The notes under the pieces are model-generated. The model saw only the letters and a program-made list of their open reading frames with translations. It searched no databases and was not told where the DNA came from. A stretch of 64,000 nt of DNA from Euclidia mi (lineage: Eukaryota > Arthropoda > Insecta > Lepidoptera > Erebidae): assembly GCA_944739405.2 (NCBI GenBank), contig OX123187.2, positions 80,770,450 to 80,834,449 of the forward strand, given 5' to 3'. Made by a program: the position numbers and the translations under genes. This document shows positions 46,458 to 59,363 of the stretch, in pieces (within the stretch, counting starts at the first letter, position 1; each line of letters starts with the position of its first letter).

Positions 46458-47179
46458 ATGGTAATTTGTTACATTTTAGGCTGTAAAAGCCGTAGTGAGC
46501 GGAAATGTGAGAACATAACCTTTCATTCGTAAGTACGATATTTTAGTTATAATATATATTTATACATGCAAATATTGATAGAATGATACAAATAGCGTAT
46601 TATTACATAAGGAAACATGTCTAAATTACATCAATAAACCAAAAAAAGGCTATTTTATTATCACCGCGATGTTAGTATTACACAATCGAATTCAATAGGT
46701 CGTTGAATGTTGAGCTAACCAAACGTCATCGATACTTTTTAATTTTACAGCATTCAATGTTTTTTAGGGATACCACAGAAGCGTTTGGGAAATTACCCAA
46801 ATTTTGGGTAATTTGGCGTTATTTAGTTTCATATGAACCTAGGATGAATTATTTATTTTAATTTGTTTTCCGATTCTTCGTAGTAATGAAATTATTTGTT
46901 TATAGATTCCCAAAGGACTGCACTACTCGACAATTGTGGATACGTGCAACAGGACGAGAAAACTGGGATCCGAATAAATATGCAAGAGTATGCTTTAAAC
47001 ACTTTGAACAAAAGTGTTTTAGGAAAACCTACCATTTTAACCATTATTCGCTTTTGATTAAAGCTGTTTGTAAAAAGTATTTGAATGTGCGTATTCATTA
47101 TGCCACAAAATCTTTGTGTGATAAAGGAGAGAAAATAAGAAATTTCTACACAAAATTAATTTTATTCAAAGGACAGTAA
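46458..47179 (+). CDS. THAP-domain gene, array copy 3
   Basis: Exon 1 46458-46528, exon 2 46906-47179. Coding sequence identical to the other copies as far as I can read. It shares the intron variant of copy 2. Downstream sequence differs slightly (for example near 47300 and 47410). Confidence 0.75.
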
Positions 47180-50100
47180 ATTTGAGTGTGAAATAATATA
47201 ATAAAAGATATATAACTCTGAGCCTCGTGTTTATTTGGCGAGTGAAGCCAGTCCCTCCTATTCGACATTTTTGTTATACATAATAATATTAAGTATAAAA
47301 TATACTTATCGCATACCTTATGGATGGAATTCAATTCAACTCAATTTAGGTTTGATACAATGTTACTTAAAAGTTAATATGTACTTCGTAGAATTGTAGG
47401 GTAAACATTGACAATATCTGGTAACACCAACTCGGGATGTACTCTATATCCGTCCTTTACGGGTGTACGCAAATGTCGAGTCCATTTGATTCTTGGTCCT
47501 AGATTTCGAGCAATTCTCGCAATCCATAGACAAAGAGATGTATGTTTTTTTTTTAAATTAATACTTAACCTGTTTTGACTGTTATTAGGTTTAGGCATTC
47601 AATCAAAAGTATTTATTAACTAAACCTGTTTTATCCATGGCAAACGAGCTCTTGGTAAGCAAAAATCAGTCTGGTATACGTAAAATGTCAAACACTAGCC
47701 GTTCCCCGCGGTTTCACCCGCGTCCTGAGGGCACTACTTCGCGTACCCGAAAAACCCAAATATCTTACAGACCCCTATTTTTTCTAAAATAAAATATTTC
47801 CTATGTTACTCGCAGATAAATTAGCTTTCTAATGGTGAAATAATTTTTAAAATCGGTCCAGTACTTTTTGAGTTTATCCATTACAAACAAACAAAAATAC
47901 AATTTTTTCCTCTTTATAATATTAGTGTAGATTGTAATTTTATGATTGACTATAATTAGACCATATCATTATTTGTTAGTACCTAATTTACGGTGTATAT
48001 TGCTATTTCCTTGGATTGTGGTTGTCAGCTGGCAATCGCTCTGTGGAAAAGCTAATATTGAGTTAAATCTGGTCAGACCGGTAAGTAACCCTCGGCTTCA
48101 AGACGAAAAGTCTTATAATTATGCAACCGATACCAAAAAGTTGATGGCTTAGATTACTGCCTTCATGATGATATTATTTTGTCGAGCAAAGATATCATTT
48201 AAAATTTTAACTTTTTGATGTAACGGTCACATGTACTATAATCTACTGTCTACTTTACCTGCTGATGATAAACGTAGTATGGCTCGTAAAAACAGCTGTG
48301 CTCTTAAAGTCACTAAACACATTGGGTAAAGGAAAAGCAAAATAATTATTATTGTGTATATATTGGCAATTCTCAAGAACTATGAAGTCTCGCAAAATGT
48401 CAAATATTACTTAAGGCCCACTTGTACAATGAAACTGAGGCAGTTCGTAGAAATTACTTTTGATCCAAATACTCAAGTCTCCAAATATTATACAAACCCA
48501 CACATCTCTTCAGCAATTTCCATACGAATTTCATCTAAAACAACTTCGCACCTCCAAGACGATCATTGAGGCCACCAAATATTAACTTTTGCCCAAACCA
48601 AACAGGTGAAATGGAAAGAAGGAGACAGAGAATGCAAACGCAAACATATACGTTTCATTAAAAGCGAAATCACTCAACGTGTGGATGAACATTTCCCGAA
48701 TATTTCCTCTTAAGTCATGTGGGATTTGAATCGGTTTCTGCGTTCGGATATACATTTATCAGGCAGTTTACGACTAAGAAAGATATCGTGGCACCTTCGG
48801 TTACTCTTGGGTATAATTCGCGTGTGTTAGTCATGATACTAAGTGATGTAGGCGTTTTGGGAAGGCTCCAGGCATTTTTGGTGAGAGTTTCTGTTTATAT
48901 TTAAATGGTAATGTGTTTCGCGGCATTCACGTAACATGTACGTAAATAGATAAACGATTGAATGCCTAAGGTTTCATTGTGTTTCAAATATTGTTTTCGT
49001 CTAGTTTTGTGTTCAATTGTAATATACGGTCACATATTGTATACGAACCAATTTATATTGAATCTGTACTTTCGTATATGCGTAGTCACCTCTGACTGAA
49101 CTATTGTCTCAATGAAGAACATTTTTAGACGTAAAGTCTGAATCACGCGACAATTTAACACCTGTCATTAAGAATACCAAGACTTTAACAGCAATACATG
49201 GATCATTCAAAGTGTTGACTCATGTGGGAATCTAACGCAGAATATTCGAGTCACATTTAAGTGGCGAGGCGTCCACTTAAACACAGCTACGCCTTCCACG
49301 CAGTCAATATGCAAAACGATGTTAGCCGTATCTAAGTATGTCAAATGGTTACATTAGAACTAAGCATCGGCGCAATCGACGACGTCTGTACTATGTACGT
49401 AGAGTCATTCTGAGTATTTGTTGAAGAAAGCCTACATTTTTAGATTCTCATTGCCTGCCAATGCTAATGAATACATTTTTATTGTTACGCATCTTTGCAT
49501 TCCGTATAACAAGAATATGGACTAATTCGTTTGAAGTACTTATATTATATCATACTTGTTTAAGACCGTGGCTTCGCCAGAGTGGGGATAGTTCCCAAAA
49601 ACCCAAGTGCTATTCTAATTTATAGTAAATATTTCGTTGCAAAGTTATCCCAAAACATATTTTGGCGTAAAAGAGTTATAAACATACATACATATGGATA
49701 CATGTATCAATGTTTGTTACGAGTTATGAGGAAGAATGGATATTCTTTCTCATACATATTCATAGTTCTAGTACGATTCAAAGCACAATATAAAACGATA
49801 AATCTTTATTGCAAGCTAAAACCCAACAACTGTGAGTAGTGTTATCTAGATTCTGAAGTACCCCGTCTCTCACAGCACAATCGTACCAAACATTCCCTCC
49901 TTAATTCGAAGCTTTTGTCTTCAAAACAAAGGCTCAACAATTAAACCATACTGAGATGTTATAATGAGACGCTTCCTGTTTTAACGTAGTTACATTAATG
50001 TATTATCGGCGATACACCCAACATTGTATTTGTAATGAGTGTGTGGGTGCTTTTAAATTATCAGTCATTAGGATGCTGTAGACAAATTTGTTATTTACCA

Positions 50101-50669
50101 AATAAACATCTTTAATTTGGTTGGATTACAATGTTGTTGGCAGACTTATTAGCAGACTATGTTGGTTATTATAACTTGGTTCTTAGATATAGAGATGGAG
50201 AGCTGTGTTGGTCAACTAGCAAAATAGTTCTTTAGACATAGGTGTAACTGGCTGACACAGCACAAGACCCAATGACTACAGCGGTATATAAGAGAGTAAT
50301 GCTAAGACCAGACGCTCAGGGACGCTGACTACGCGGTATAGACAGCATTTTGATATTCGTGACTGCGACTAGAGAACCCCGAACAGGTTGCGCTACCAGT
50401 TCGTAGCGCAACTGTTCTATTAGCATGGGTATTGGCTCAGAATGAGTTATAACTATATGTAACGCTGCACTTCAACAGTGTCAGTCTCACGTGACCAATG
50501 TGCATGGTTGGCAAAGGATCGCGGTCACGCGAATTGGACATTGCACTTTCAAAAAGCAATTAATTTACACTTAATCAAAATTATTTCCATTGCAAGTGCA
50601 TTTGATATGTTTGTTACTCGTATTGTTTAATAGGGTGTAATTATTAACTCGAAAGTATAACTAATGTGT

Positions 50670-50944
50670 CAAATGAAATTCGCTCTGAATTTGATGTCAA
50701 ACGCTACAAACGCATGAATTGAAATTGAAAGTACATAATGGATTTTGGTCACTCTTTGGAAGCTGCGAAATCTGCGTCTTAGATCACATGGCTTCCATTT
50801 GGCATATCAGTTTTTGATTGATTCTGTGCATTGCTTCCGTTTTTCGAAGAGGTAATATTTTTATCGAATTGAAGGAGTGGAAATCTTAAACGGTTAGACT
50901 GAAAATAAGCCCCCAGTTCGTTTAACAAATATTAATCGTAGTAA
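50670..50944. other. spacer after the array, no gene
   Basis: No recognised feature. Confidence 0.5.
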
Positions 50945-51845
50945 TCTGGGGGCACGGCAGTGCCCTCACCAAGTCGAGCAAAAAAGCGGCACGGCCGTAC
51001 CATCCTTTTTTCGAAGCATTTCAGGCCATTTTCGACCCCCTATAACTTCGTTGTGGATAAAACTAGAAAATTGATTTCTTTGTAACTATGCAAATATGGT
51101 ATAAACATGGTGTATTTCAAATTTCATTCAATTTGAACCAGTAGTTTTAGAATTATAACGAGTCAAAATTCGTAATTTTCTCACTTACTGACCGATCATC
51201 AAAAGTCTAAGGCACTTCTAGCAGATATAGAAGCTTCAAATTTAGAATACAACTAGAGGACGCCAGCAGCTACGCCTGCATTTTTTTTTAATTTACCCGT
51301 TTTGGCCAATCCCGTGGGAATTTCGGGAAACCCCTTCTTAGTGTAACCCTACGGTCCCCAAGGAACATACATGCCAAATTTCAGCTTCCTGTGCCCAATA
51401 GTTTCGGCTGTAGCGTGTCTGTCAGTCAGTCAGTAACGCAAGGATTTTATATATTAAGATTAGTGTTTAGTATATGAATTAAGGAAAAATTAAAATATTT
51501 TTTAATTTCTGTCCAGTCTTCGAGATACATCAACTGCATAAATAACTTTGTAATCCCATATAAATATAAAGGATTACAAAAATATATTTGCAGTTAGAGC
51601 TTTAATTAAGAAAATTCGTTGTTGGTGTACAAGAAATTGACTCGGCCATCGCATGAAAACACAATATATCTCTAAAGTAATACATATATAAATTAGATTG
51701 TTTAATGCGATTGCTAAGTCAATATATTTATTTAAAACATTAAGATTTTTAATTAACCGACTTGGTATTACATGGATCTCATGACTTTTTACGGTCGCGA
51801 GACTTGATATTTTTGATAAGTATTATTTTTATGGGATCTGTATGA
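50945..51845 (+). mobile_element. Helitron-like element 'family H', copy 1
   Basis: Starts TCTGGGGGCACGGCAGTGCC, a 5' TC followed at once by a hairpin (GGGGGCAC / GTGCCCTC, one mismatch), preceded by A. Core: CGAGCAAAAAAGCGGCACGG, CCCCTATAACTTCGTTG, GACCGATCATCAAAAGTCTA, CTGTCCAGTCTTCGAGATAC. A second retroposon interrupts it at about 51256-51465. Its last part (51645-51845) is a module that is inverted in copy 2. Non-coding. 5' TC, an A/T target and a terminal hairpin fit Helitrons or their Helentron relatives; no CTRR end was found. Confidence 0.6.
51256..51465 (+). repeat. retroposon 3'-end fragment inserted in family H copy 1
   Basis: Absent from the other two H copies at this point. Reads GGACGCCAGCAGCTACGCC, AATCCCGTGGGAATTTCGGG, AACCCTACGGTCCCCAAGG, TGTCTGTCAGTCAGTCAGTA, TTTTATATATTAAGATT. 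It looks like a LINE 3' tail. Confidence 0.65.
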
Positions 51846-52639
51846 CATTTAAATATATTGACACATATTTTCTCTTAAAGAGAAACTTCAAGAAAATTTC
51901 TTTGTCTATAAATAAACAAAGCCATTCGATTTACCTACCAAATCCAAATGGTTTCTCTAAACATCAGTCCTAGCTGTACTCCAAAAACGGGATAGAAATC
52001 GCTCCACAAGCAGCCTAAATCGTAAACATTTGAATAATCTCAACTATTTCCGTTTTCACCTGCGTTCAGCTACGTCATTTTAAAAATCTTTACATGCATA
52101 CATATCCTTATGGCATGGTGTCCTCGATAGAATGTTCCCCCTTTCAAGCATCTCTACAATAGATATTGAATTTTAGAATAACGAAAATAGAGTTGTTATT
52201 TAAATAAAAAGAAGTAAAACTTTATTGTACAATATGCACGGTATCAAAGGTTCAGCAACAGTTAGGATGGGATGTTTATGTGTGTTTTGCTTGTGTGAAA
52301 CACGCTACGTATGCTGCCCCCAATTATATACACGCCTCACTTTGATTAATGTAGCAAAAATTTTATGGTGTAGTTCGTTTATGGATATTAATATCAGCAC
52401 TGTTTATATAGTATCCCATTGCTGACCGCGGGTTTTTACTTTGTATGGAAAGGACCAGTACACATAAACCACTAAAATCGACTAGTGCAGGATAGAAAAT
52501 TTTATGAAGCTGACGAGTTTGTTTGGTTGGTTGAACTCGCTAATTTCGGGAATTACTGGTGCGATTTGAATGATTAATTATTGTGTTGATATATCTTCCG
52601 CGTAAAATGGGATATCCCATTTAACGCGAAAGACTATAG
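51846..52639. other. no gene recognised
   Basis: AT-rich. A 66-codon frame at 52225-52425 has no recognisable content. Confidence 0.5.
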
Positions 52640-52980
52640 GCTATATGTCATCACGTTTTGAGCCATGAGTGCGGAACCGTAGCTCTAAATGACACGGGCT
52701 CTGCTAGTGAATAATAAAGAACATACACAGAAGCTGGCAAAATACTAAACCTGAAATCTTCTATACTTGTCCGTACTAATAACATAAGTGCGTAAGTGTG
52801 TTTGTTTGCTTGCTTGATGAGCGATGTAATGGTATGATATTTTTGTGTGAAGAATGTTAGGAGGTTGGAGCACGATGACCGACTCGTACGCAGGCGGAGC
52901 CGCGAACAAAGTTTTTCAATCAATATGTTTGCCTGCAAGATAGACAGTAAAGACCTACTTTGTGTATGGGCTGGAGTAAA
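52640..52980 (+). repeat. diverged dispersed repeat (LINE-tail-like)
   Basis: Contains TACGCAGGCGGAGCCGCGAA and TGTGTTTGTTTGCTTGCTTG, text I associate with common lepidopteran LINE 3' ends. No coding part. The minus-strand frame at 52651-52938 is a by-product of this repeat. Confidence 0.5.
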
Positions 52981-53044
52981 ATGAACACGACGATTTTATG
53001 CCAAACGTGGAGTAACTAGTTGAAAGTCTAAACTAGTCTAAAGT

Positions 53045-53330
53045 TCTTGTTTGTTTTTCGTGTGAGTGTGTGGCCAACTCTGGTGTCGGAGTTTTCAGAC
53101 CGCCCAAAGGCCTCCGACATGGCCTAACGACCCTTATCCTTAGACAAGAGCCGGGACCGACAGCTTTACGTGCCCTCCGAAGCACGGTAGCGCTCAGATG
53201 AAAATGCCACAAACGGTCACCCATCCAAGTGGCAACCTGTGCAAGAGTTGCTTAACTTTGCCGATCTGTTACGAACGGCAAGCCAAGTCTCGCTATGAGC
53301 GCTACAAAGTTCTAGGAGTGGCTATTCTCA
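53045..53330 (-). mobile_element. 5S rRNA-derived SINE (SINE3-like), with head
   Basis: In minus orientation: GATCGGCAAAGTTAAGCAAC (about 53274) and CACTTGGATGGGTGACCGTT (about 53235), which match the 3' half of 5S rRNA. The body follows: GCTACCGTGCTTCGGAGGGC, ACGTAAAGCTGTCGGTCCCG. The body start equals that of the copies at 32283 and 53749. Pol III could start at the 5S-type internal control region, here diverged. Confidence 0.75.
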
Positions 53331-53576
53331 AAAAAGATGGCATCTAATGAGTGATGTAGATCTGTGAACGTCCCTGTTCTGAAATTGTAATATGGGTAAC
53401 ATGCTCCAGCATATTATCAGGGAATTGACAATAACAATAATAATTAATCATTGCAACAGTTGGACGAAACAGAGTGACATCCTAGTGAAGATACCAACAT
53501 ACTGCCATGCAGAGGGTATCGGGTCCGGATCTAAGGCACGAACCAATATTTGTATTGAATAGCAAATTTTATATAC
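53331..53576. other. spacer, no gene
   Basis: Nothing recognised. Confidence 0.4.
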
Positions 53577-53740
53577 CTATTGTATATCGGGTGTTTCTGT
53601 GTATAATATGTATGTATTTACAAAAAAAAAGTATATGTGTATGTTTATCCATTGTCTAGTACCCATAGTACAAGCTCTGCTTAGTTTGGGACTAGATGGT
53701 GTTGTGTGAATGTGGTAGAATATTATTATATTATTAATAA
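53577..53740 (+). mobile_element. SINE-B 3' body
   Basis: Reads TTCTGTGTATAATATGTATG, TATGTTTATCCATTGTCTAG, ACCCATAGTACAAGCTCTGC, GTTTGGGACTAGATGGTG. Matches the minus-strand SINE at 12820-13066; the tRNA head is missing. Confidence 0.78.
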
Positions 53741-53748
53741 AATTATCG

Positions 53749-53997
53749 CCTGTCCAGTGCCTCGATAGCACGTTACACCGTTGATCCTGCCTGTATTGAA
53801 GATCTTTGACAGTCGTTACAGGGTGTCAGTACCTCTGAATACACTTACACTGGTCTAAACCATGGAATATCGCTATCCCTTTGAGTTGCGGAGGTCAGAC
53901 AGGCTGTCGCTCTGTGGAAAAGCTAATATTTAGCCAAATCTGGTTAGACTAGTAAGAGGCGCCGGGTTGAAACTAGAATAACGCTAGGAGGATGATG
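53749..53997 (+). repeat. 5S-SINE-family body, headless
   Basis: Near-parallel to 32283-32545 (CATGGAATATCGCTATCCC, CTCTGTGGAAAAGCTAATAT), ending GGATGATG. Confidence 0.8.
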
Positions 53998-54289
53998 TAT
54001 GGCGACGCTAAAATAGTATGTAAACGTCATCCCAACATCACCAAAATCACAACTGCTACGTGAACAAAGGTTCCGTTAGAACAAATTGTGTCCCCATTCA
54101 TTTTTCATAACTGCTGCATCGCAGTCGCATTGTAAGGAGGCTGTGATATATTTATTAATTTCCCACGAGACGGGAATGTTGTATGACGCGCATGAGAATG
54201 GTGTTAAAGGACTTCCTTATAATATTTCATCCATAAAGAAATGTTATTTTTTTCGGTTCCTTGTTCCGACGCGACGTCACGAATACAAT
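53998..54289. other. no gene recognised
   Basis: Short frames only. Confidence 0.4.
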
Positions 54290-54375
54290 TGAATACATGG
54301 CGAAATGCGGGTGTAATAAAACACCCCTGCCTACCCCTTCGGGGATACATGCGTCAGCCCATAAAGCAAAGTAAC
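54290..54375 (+). repeat. SINE-A 3' fragment
   Basis: ACATGGCGAAATGCGGGTGT, CCCTGCCTACCCCTTCGGGG, ATACATGCGTCAG. Matches 59735-59800. Confidence 0.7.
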
Positions 54376-54783
54376 TTTTGCATAAATAAAAAATACGCTT
54401 TCAGAAAATACTCTTCACTTTCCTTTCTTATTTAATGTCGGGTCCCTTTGGACTAGATGGCAGGTGAGTGATTTTCCTGGGCTTAATGCTCTGTTTACGT
54501 TCTAGAATGTCAACTATCAAAAAGATAACATACATAATTATCACCTCAATCGAAAGTGCTTTCACATAATAATATTAAAATCGACAACTAAGTCGTTACT
54601 TTGCTGTTAAAGTACCACAAACATTGTGCTTCTCCACATCTCCACAGACGTCAGGTAAAGAAAGACTTTTGAATTGCAAATTGTGACTTGTAAAACAAGA
54701 ATATCATCGATACTCTAGTTATTCTCAATTCCATTATTCAAAAATTAACTGCTGCATAGCCTTGATCTAATATTGATACATTA
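54376..54783. other. no gene recognised
   Basis: AT-rich spacer. Confidence 0.4.
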
Positions 54784-55525
54784 TCTGGGGGCACAGCAGT
54801 GCCCCCACCAAGTCGAGCAAAAAAGCGGCACGACCGTACTATCCATTTCTCGAAGCAATTCAGGCCATTTTCCACCCCCTATAACTTCGTTGGGGATAAA
54901 ACTAGAAGCCTGATTTAGTAACCATGCAGGCATTGTATAAACATGGTGTGTTTTAAATTTCATTCAATTTGAACTAGTAGTTTAAGAATTATAACGAGTC
55001 AATATTCTTAATTTTGTCACTCACTGACCGATCATCAAAAGTCTAAGGCACTTCTAGCAGACATAGAAGCTTCAAATTTAGAATACGATTAGTGTTTAGT
55101 ATATGAATCAAGGAAAAATTAAAATATTTTTCAATTTCTGTCCAGTTTTCGAGATACATCAACTGAATAAATAACTTTGTAATCCCATATAAATATAAAG
55201 CATTACAAAATTACATTTGCAGTTAGAGCTTTAATTAAGAAAATTCGTCGTTGGTGTACAAGAAGTAGAAGGTACCGGCATGGACAAAAGTAAGACTATC
55301 TACAAAAAGAAATGAGATCCCATAAAAACAATACTTGTCAAAAATACCAAGTCCGCGCGACCGTAAAAAGTTGTGAGATCCATGTAATACCAAGTCGGTT
55401 AATTAAAAATCTTTAATGTTTTAAATAAATATATTGACTTGGCAATCGCATTATACAATCTATTTTATATTCATGTATTACTTATGAGATATATTGTGTT
55501 TTCTAGCGATGGCCGAGTCAATTTA
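54784..55525 (+). mobile_element. Helitron-like family H, copy 2
   Basis: Starts TCTGGGGGCACAGCAGTGCC (perfect hairpin GGGGGCAC / GTGCCCCC) after an A. The same core as copy 1 follows without the 51256-51465 insertion. The final module (about 55311-55525; ATCCCATAAAAACAATACTT, CGCGACCGTAAAAAGTTG, AGTCGGTTAATTAAAAATC) has the opposite orientation to copy 1. Confidence 0.65.
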
Positions 55526-55594
55526 TTTATTTAAAACTTGAAAGTCGGATATCGAGTCTTTAAAATGTTTTTGTTTAAGTTTTGATAACTTTTT

Positions 55595-55800
55595 AACTTC
55601 ACTGGCGGCAAACCAGCAAATTTATCGCCTGATAGGAAGCGATTACCGTCGCTCATGGACACAAGCAATATCAGATATATCACATGTGCGAAGCCGCCCT
55701 TTTTGGGGTGAGTAAAAAGAATAGGAAGAGGAGGGGTATGACGAAGAAGGAACAGAAGATGGGCCTCCGGCATCTTCACTCACCGAACGAAACGCAACTG
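55595..55800 (+). repeat. dispersed repeat fragment, unclassified
   Basis: CTTCACTGGCGGCAAACCAG, CCTGATAGGAAGCGATTACC, GTCGCTCATGGACACAAGCA, ACTCACCGAACGAAACGCAA. Resembles a widespread lepidopteran repeat I remember but cannot name. The minus-strand 82-codon frame here lies in repeat sequence. Confidence 0.55.
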
Positions 55801-58800
55801 TATAGATACTGTTTCTTCAGTTCGATAATCTGCTGGAGGATAATACTTTCCCTGTCAAGCTGATCCATGGCCATTCATGCCGAAACTAGCAAGGCTTTAT
55901 TACCTTTAAAGATATACACTCACACTTTCAATGTACGTGAACAAGCAAACTGCAATGTCATACAATTTCTGTAGCGTAGATGTTGCTACATGTAGGGTAC
56001 ATGACGCAATGTCAATAGTTTGATGGTTGTGATACAAGGGTCGAACTAACTTGCTAACAAAATGTACATGTACAAACGCCTTTAAAGGTTTCAGTCGAAA
56101 GCTATATAAATATTGTATTTGTAATTGAGTCTTTTTAGGAAATAACTTGAATAACTAGATCCATATGCATGTAGCGTCTATTCGGTCATTCGGTAATGTA
56201 CATAACAATACCAAAGTACCCTAGAGAGGTAAGTGAGGATAACCACCTGCTTTAAGCTATCCAAATATTCTCAGTTTCGCAGACTTATAAGACTGAGAAT
56301 TTGTAACAAAGTTATTTTATTCATTGGGGTTTAATCACTACAACATCTATTGTTGACTTAAATCACAATAATAATACATGAACTGATAGTATAGTATAGC
56401 AGTAAACAAGATGCGACTATTGAATCGATCGAATTTTGAATTTGTTCAGCAATATTATACAAAAATTCGAAAGATTCGTCGCAATAAACATAATATTTTC
56501 CCACGTCTGTAATCCTGTAAACATAACCAATGATTTTATCTTTCCCCCAGTTATCGATACAATTGCAATAACCATTTAAAACATAGACAACAAAATACAA
56601 TTTCCTCCATCTCAGAATTTGAAGATATCTTGTCTTTTTGTTACCTAACAATGTTCTAACAATTAATGTCAGCCAACGTAACACGTCTGACTGTAGCATC
56701 TGAGATTATTCCTTTATCACCCAAAAATAAACTTTATTCACTGCACCCTTTGGTTGAGCTTTGTTAAAATGTCAGATCTTAAATGTAATCTCTCCATTTT
56801 CTGGGGAGAATTCAAAATGTCTATATGAAGATTGAAAAAACTTTTATGTCTTACTTAGTGTATCGGTAGCAGAAGGATTACAAGTGACAGTGAGATGTTC
56901 AAGGGTAATTAAATATATGGGTGTATTATAATGTAAATTTCTTACTATGGTGTATTTGAATTCCTTTTAAATATATATTTGGCTTTGAAGTGAACAAAAT
57001 ATTTTTGTTTGTGTATGTGTATGGGCGGTCATGTTGAGAGATATAATAATGTATCAGCCTGTGGGAGTCTCATTCCACTGGGACCAAAGAGTTTACATAT
57101 AATTATCTAATGAAAAAAATATTATATTATTCTAATCGTTTATATAATTTGAGATGTTTGTGCTTTCAGTGCGCAATATTTTCAGTAATCATAAATAGAA
57201 CTTGTAAGACAGATTTTCGGTAAAAATAACAGGAAAATCCATTACTATTAAAACTACAGTGTAAAATTGGCCGTTAGATATCCACATTTGTGATTCGTAC
57301 GATATTTAACGAAAACAAAATTATTGATAGATTACAATCTCTCGAGATAAATTTTTATCAAACGGTTTAGCAATTTCACTCATTTAAAAATACTAGCCCA
57401 CCAAACCATACAAAAACACTTAACACTCTAGCCAAAAACCTTTTATAATATAAATAGTCTCCTTACTTAAATCAACAAAATACACAATCAGCATTTCACG
57501 AGATCGCAAAGAAGATAATAATATATTTCCTTAGAAAATCACCCCGTTGGCACGCACTAATGGAAAAGTAACCCAATGTCTTACACCGATAGTAATTATT
57601 GCAATAAGTCAACGTCACCAGGATTAACGATGAAGAATCATGATTGATTATAATGAGTGAGAAACGAACCGATGTTGTGACAACCTTTGAGAAAATGGTA
57701 AGTATATTTGTTTAGTTGTATACTGTGAATTACATTGGTAAGTTGGTAAAGAGTAATGAGATATCAATATAAATGTTGTTTAGGGCAACGTTAATCAAAC
57801 AAAATTAGATATGCCCGGAGAACCCAAATAGACGCAAAATTAATATTTTAGCCTTTCATTTGCCCATACCGACGGTTATAAACAGATTTTCATGATACGC
57901 CTATCATGTTAGGACATGCTGGAATAAATGAATGAATCGGTATGTGTGGAGAGCCTGCAATGGAGATCTCTAGGCTGCAATGACAATAATGCTGGAATTA
58001 AGTTGTAAATTATATTAGAAACGGACTCGTGATTATCTCCCAGATTGACCTCTAAGCTATTAGCTTATATTACACAAAATATTACAAGTACAAACTAAAA
58101 GATTTGTCCTTAAATGGTATCTATTTTGTACATATTGTTTGGAGGCAAAATTATATTAAACGTAATACATTTTACACAATAGTTGTATATGTATATGATG
58201 TTTGTTTCTGGAAGGCATAATTCTTTTGTCTAACCAGTATTCCCGGCAATCCTTTCAAAATACCGAAATTTCGTTCAAGTTCAGGGAAAACGTGCAAGTT
58301 AGTAAACTTTAGTAATAATGACATACTAATAGAAATGTGGGTGAGAATTTGGTAATATACTGCATGCAGCAAAGGCCCATTAAAATTTAAGAGTAATAAC
58401 TATTTTGATATTGAAGTTATCAAATCTGGCATCATAAGTGGTAAGACTAGTATGTGATTCGAATCCAAAAACAGTCAAAACTGTTGCTTTATTATAGAAG
58501 ATTTATAAAATGCCGTTATTTTTGAAAAGACTAGATGTATAATTTTAAATTTTAACATAATTATTTTTTTATACCTAGATACTTTAGTCTTTTGACGATT
58601 CGTAAATTTATGTATACTAAGAAATATAATATAAGATCTAGTTCAGTAGAATAATGTGTTTTATTATGATGATATAAAATGAATTCCAAATAACTCCAAA
58701 ATGTTTGCATGAAATGTTTATTAATGCTGAAATAACAAGCGTCGTATATTATTTCCCATGCCGAGAGGAACTTACAATTTGACTTTCACTAACATATTCT

Positions 58801-59363
58801 ATAACACTTCTCCGAAACAAAAACAAACACAGCATTCATACACGCCTTCTATTTACATACATTAAATTCAACCTGTATATCAAATACAGGGTGCACCCGT
58901 TCACGATAAGGTAATGGGTATCAGAGAGGGAAAGCGCTATAAGTATACAGATGATGCATCTTACAGATGACGTCACGTCTACGTATTGAGGAAAGTCATC
59001 GAGATTGAAGGGTGCAGCGGCGCTTTAGGGAATATGAAATGAGATGAAAGTACTTTTTTTATATGAGACTAGTCCCACCCTCATTCCCACTACTATGTCA
59101 CCTGTGTAGCCAGGTTCAGCAGCAGTGACCATTGATGACAACGAGTTTTGACACTCGTGAAGTCCCGGGGAAAGTTAAACTGTCTTGGAACCCGCAACGA
59201 ACTTAATCAGAAGTATATTGGAGGAGTTTGAAAATAAACAATCCACTTCCCTCCTTAGCAAAGTGGGAGACAAGCAACGAAGAGATATAATGATGAGCAC
59301 CACGGACATGAGCATTAATGGGGCCTAAATTGTGAACTATACCTGTTTCCAGTAATATGTATC
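55801..59363. other. long stretch with no supportable gene
   Basis: AT-rich non-coding DNA. A 113-codon minus-strand frame at 56358-56699 has no recognised motif and composition like its surroundings. A short piece near 57885-57935 (ATGATACGCCTATCATGTTA) may be a LINE tail. A small palindrome CCTGTAT / ATACAGG lies near 58871-58889. Confidence 0.45.

Larger units (their letters stand above)
32781..50669 (+). repeat. head-to-tail triplication of a 5,965-bp unit
   Basis: Copies begin at 32781, 38746 and 44711 (same ACGTTTTTAG start). The third ends at 50669, six bases short of a full unit; at the two inner joins the sequence CTAATGTGT is followed by ACGTT before the next unit. Copies agree over nearly all bases; differences found by eye are about a dozen single changes (near 34273, 34720, 35999, 37189, 37577, 47300, 47410, 47478, 49599, 50264, 50346, 50613, 50635) and one T-run length change near 47550. 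Copies 2 and 3 share some variants that copy 1 lacks (near 34273, 34720, 35999). Each unit contains the THAP gene, hairpins and old repeats described separately. Confidence 0.95.

Noticed and set aside
32781..50669. CRISPR array or satellite
   Set aside because: The unit is about 6 kb with unique content and only three copies; it is a segmental tandem triplication.
32781..50669. Pure assembly duplication
   Set aside because: Copies have private and shared single-base differences and an indel, which argues against an exact artefact, though long reads are needed to be sure.
53216..53330. A 5S rRNA gene
   Set aside because: Only the 3' half matches and it is joined to a dispersed repeat body, so it is a SINE.
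56358..56699. 113-codon minus-strand frame
   Set aside because: No recognisable domain, AT-rich residue bias, no splice or start context; chance ORF in AT-rich DNA is sufficient explanation.
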